Part shown: positions 60,873 to 64,000 of the stretch, piece by piece | Layout: each line of letters begins with the position of its first letter | Numbering within the stretch: position 1 is the first letter of the stretch | Assembly (NCBI GenBank): GCA_947568835.1 | Contig: OX387607.1 | Location: forward strand, 11,423,701-11,487,700 | DNA length: 64,000 bases | Direction: 5' to 3' | Source of the DNA: Protonemura montana | Taxonomy: Eukaryota; Arthropoda; Insecta; Plecoptera; Nemouridae | The notes under the pieces: generated by a model | Told to the model about the DNA's origin: nothing | Databases searched by the model: none | Seen by the model: the letters and a program-made list of their open reading frames with translations, nothing else | Program-made: the position numbers and the translations under genes

Positions 60873-62639
60873 ATTGATAGAATTTAGCTTGATGGAAACC
60901 CAGCAGCCACCTGTTTCATAACATTGGAACAAAACAAATAAAAAAACAGAGAAAACCCTCGAGCTTAACGCCCACACGATACTCTTTGCCATATCTGTTG
61001 CATACCACTTCCGTGTAGTTCTACAAACTGCCGCCCCCACGCATCGCACAGTCGCGTGCCTGCAACCAATCAAATCACGGATATTTCATTTCATCCCCCC
61101 TCATCATTGTATTTCACAAAGCACACTTGATTCTCATCTCCATAATCACCTCGGCCTGGCGATACACAGGGCGCAAATCCACGCACGGCTTACTAGATGT
61201 ATACAGACTGCGTGACTTGGATGCGTGCTTGCTTGAGATGACGTGGCAAACGTGTGGCGTGGCCGACGCACAAGCTGAGACGCGCGGCTTTCACGATCCC
61301 GGGTGGTGCGCGTTTCGGGTTCATAAATAGTTAGCGTTCTGGCTAATTGGAGGCGCCACACGAGGCAATCCTTTGGGAGTAATTCATGAGTGTCAGGAAC
61401 AATCATATCTTGTTTTACTGTCGACGATATGCTATGCGTGTTGCAAAATGTTGTCAAATGTTCCAAGATTCGCTTTTGTGAGTACGAGGCGACTTTAAAT
61501 TGTGGGTAGATTTCTTCGTGAAGGTTTATTCCCAGAAAGTAAACAACGAAATTGGACACGGACGTTCAACTTTCTACAGAGTAATTGCTCTTACCTACTT
61601 TAAGTCCAATTCCTAGGGTTCTCTCTTGAAATAGCAATGCTTTGAAAAAACTAGAGCAAATACGAAGCCACTTCGGACGAAATGTTCTTTATCGCCGATG
61701 AACACGGGAAAATGAACATGTTTCTAACGCCCAACGTTCTAATGTGAATCGGCCAGTTTCTGAGACAAGCCGGCAATCTAAAGTCTACGAAACACGTGCT
61801 CTATGCTGCAGGTATCCAACCGCATTAGTGTTGAGCCGACCACATATCACTGCTGCGTAGATCCTGCAAACTATTTCATTAATCCACGTACCCGGGCCCT
61901 CCGCTGTCAGGGTTCAGGGGGACGGTGGTCGAGGGGTGGAGAGGGTAACTCCCCAGTGGATCCCCGCGTTCACCGGATCCAACTCTCGGACATCGCCAGT
62001 CACTTGTTTGCAAAGCCGTAGGATCCCACCGTCGCTGCCACCGGCTGTACTCAACTTTCTCTGCCGACCGCCAGGGTGCGCCAAAAGTGCTCACCGCTTG
62101 TCGGTTGGTTTCGCACGATGTTGTTGTGTTGCTTAACTCTTCGTAAGCTGCTTATAACGAATTTGTGCTACTAGATGGAGACATTTTGTTGCTTTCCAAC
62201 TCAAAAAAAAAAAAAGTGTTTGTGGTTTTCATTTTGATCTTAGTTTTAAACACCGAATGGTGTTAAAAAGCAATGAACAGTAAATCTCAAAGCATTTCGT
62301 TCATTTGGAAAAAAAAACTCTAATAAGCAGCTGAAGTATTTACATCCTTCTTGCTACAGATTCTGTTTCCACTCTGACAGTGCCACCAACTATTTATTGC
62401 ATAGAGAAGAAAAAAAAACATTATATTATCGTCTCTGCATATTGCGTGTAATTGGCCATTTTTTATTACGGTAATAAAATGATTAATTTCCCCGTTTAAT
62501 GTTTATAGCGTGCAATACATGCGGCCCAAATTTAAGCATGCTCTGACAGTAAAACATCTTATAAAACCTTATCTCGAACACTATAAAATTATAAACCAAC
62601 CTAAAGAAGATGGCATCCAAATCCACTGCCACCAAGATC

Positions 62640-62682
62640 GAAGCGCGATCTTGCGCTTCACCCACGAGAACGTGGGTGAAGC
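62640..62682 (+). other. Strong hairpin with a competing alternative stem
   Basis: GCTTCACCCACG (62655-62666) and CGTGGGTGAAGC (62671-62682) form a perfect 12-bp stem with an AGAA loop. A second stem, GAAGCGC (62640-62646) with GCGCTTC (62653-62659), uses part of the same left arm, so the two folds exclude each other. Confidence 0.75.
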
Positions 62683-63614
62683 AAGCACGGCTCACCCTGT
62701 ACATCAACTACATCAACGCATGTCTCTGAAAATGTCCGCTAGAGGTAGCTTGCGACGCTACGGTCCTCCGTAATTACACTAGGGACTATTTATTCATCGT
62801 TGTTAATAACGTCATGTGTGCATACCGTAATACCAACTCTAATCAAATTTCCCTGTGAAATTTAGTCGGTGGTTCTTAATTGGGGTACCAGTTATAGACT
62901 CACTCCAGTGACGTTAGGGCAGCCACTATATAATATATACATAACCACTAGTTTTCATTTCAATATAGTGGAATTCTCGATGGGTTAAGCAATATTATCT
63001 CACGTACTGTGGTCAGATGAGTAATGGAATTAGTTTAAGCGGTGACTACACCGAAGAACGTTGCTAAACATAACATCCATTTAATCATTGAGTGTTCAGT
63101 TGTTTTTCCTGCAGGTGGTCTATATAGAGCTGGCAACGGTGGGAAACATTGCAGGTGATTTGTATTCGACGCCATGTTGATAGTTTTTCACACTATTTCA
63201 GCGTTGGTTTTATATCAACGGTGATTTATATGGTTATTGCTAAAGTTTTAAGTAGGTTTTTGCATATTTTCCGCTTTGCAGTCTTCGATAATTGCAAATA
63301 GTGGAAGCATTATGTTGAACAGGCCGAGAACATAAAACGTTTTCTTTAAATTCGTCGCTCATGTGACATTTTTTCATGATTGACTGACGCAACAAAAAAG
63401 CCAGACATTACGATAATTATTAAAGTGACATGCTTAAGTTAATGGCATTTTGATCAATAATTAAAATAAGAACTTCTGAGAACATCTACACATGGAGGAA
63501 TCAGTCAAGAGCATAAAAAAAGAGGTTTAAAACAAGCGTTAGCCAACCAAAAAAAGGTAAAATAAACGCTTTGCTGCATACATAAAATTTTCAGGTACAA
63601 TCATTAGGTTTATA

Positions 63615-63720
63615 GGTAAAGTTACAGTCGCTTATATTAAGCGTCCTGCTGGGCAAACGAGCCGGAAACTCGTGCTTATGATAGTTGCCACCCGTTGGCG
63701 CTTGAAGCCATTCTTTTTAA
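63615..63720 (+). repeat. Dispersed repeat, copy 2
   Basis: Shares GTAAAGT, CCTGCTGGGCAAACGAGCCG, then CCACCCGTTGGCGCTTG and GCCATT with 33765-33900 in the same order and orientation. Confidence 0.6.
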
Positions 63721-64000
63721 CAAACATCAACAGTTAAATTATAACGACTCAGAATATTGATTATCGTTTCAGGTAAGTTACCTCAGGTTTATATGAGGTT
63801 CATCCAATTTAAAATGCGAGTAATTCGTTCGATAAAATCAATGATTATTTCTGAAATCTCAAAAATACGTTATTTCTACCCATGAGAAGTGTGTACTTTT
63901 TTCGTCAGTAAAGAAAATGATCCGCAGGGTTGGCACTAGGTCTCGAACAAAACTCTTAACCCAACGATACAATTCAGATTGTATCATACTTATCATGTTT

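Larger units (their letters stand above)
59664..64000 (+). other. Start of intron 5 (continues past the window edge)
   Basis: Begins at GTAGGCC. It contains a SINE head (59885-60062), a SINE tail (60728-60872), CpG-rich patches near 61.2 and 61.9-62.1 kb, a strong hairpin (62640-62682), an exon-like 40-bp segment (63115-63154) and the second copy of a dispersed repeat (63615-63720). No exon encoding the expected next part of the RapGAP domain was recognised. Confidence 0.6.

Overview
The window is a slice of an intron-rich invertebrate animal genome. The sequence is AT-rich with sharp CpG-rich islands, and most of the 64 kb is intronic. Five exons on the + strand can be supported by GT-AG sites, open frames and matching intron phases: 1-164, 21756-22031, 43164-43385, 43934-44186 and 59483-59663. 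The last three encode the start of a Rap GTPase-activating protein (Rap1GAP/SIPA1-type RapGAP family). The second encodes the distal part of a LIM zinc-binding domain. The catalytic end of the RapGAP domain, including the asparagine helix known from this family, lies beyond the right edge. An arthropod or other protostome is plausible, but the sequence does not settle the species.

Intron 1 (21.6 kb) holds a 3.77-kb DNA transposon (2139-5907) with 495-bp terminal inverted repeats that looked identical over the parts compared. It encodes an uninterrupted 694-residue transposase-like protein on the - strand. The same intron has a foldback MITE family (best copy 16746-17359, relatives near 7.2, 11.4 and 12.5 kb), a 46-bp minisatellite at 10.16 kb, two decayed tRNA-like sequences, and a strongly GC/CpG-rich island at 18.66-19.47 kb. 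Intron 2 (21.1 kb) holds 5S-rRNA-derived SINE copies, a cluster of tRNA-like repeats at 25.5-25.9 kb, CTCF-like motifs and a promoter- or exon-like segment near 33.2-33.5 kb. Intron 3 (548 bp) contains a second array of the same 46-bp minisatellite on the opposite strand. Intron 4 (15.3 kb) and the following partial intron hold more SINE copies and simple repeats.

The most distinctive features are: a RapGAP gene that appears to carry a LIM domain on a frame-neutral exon; a near-pristine transposon of an unassigned superfamily inserted antisense in its intron; a 5S-rRNA-headed SINE family with about a dozen copies in 64 kb; and a minisatellite shared by two introns in inverted orientation. I found no prokaryotic operons, CRISPR arrays or intact rRNA or tRNA genes. 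Most open frames in the window are short and show no recognisable domain or splice context, so they are not called as genes.
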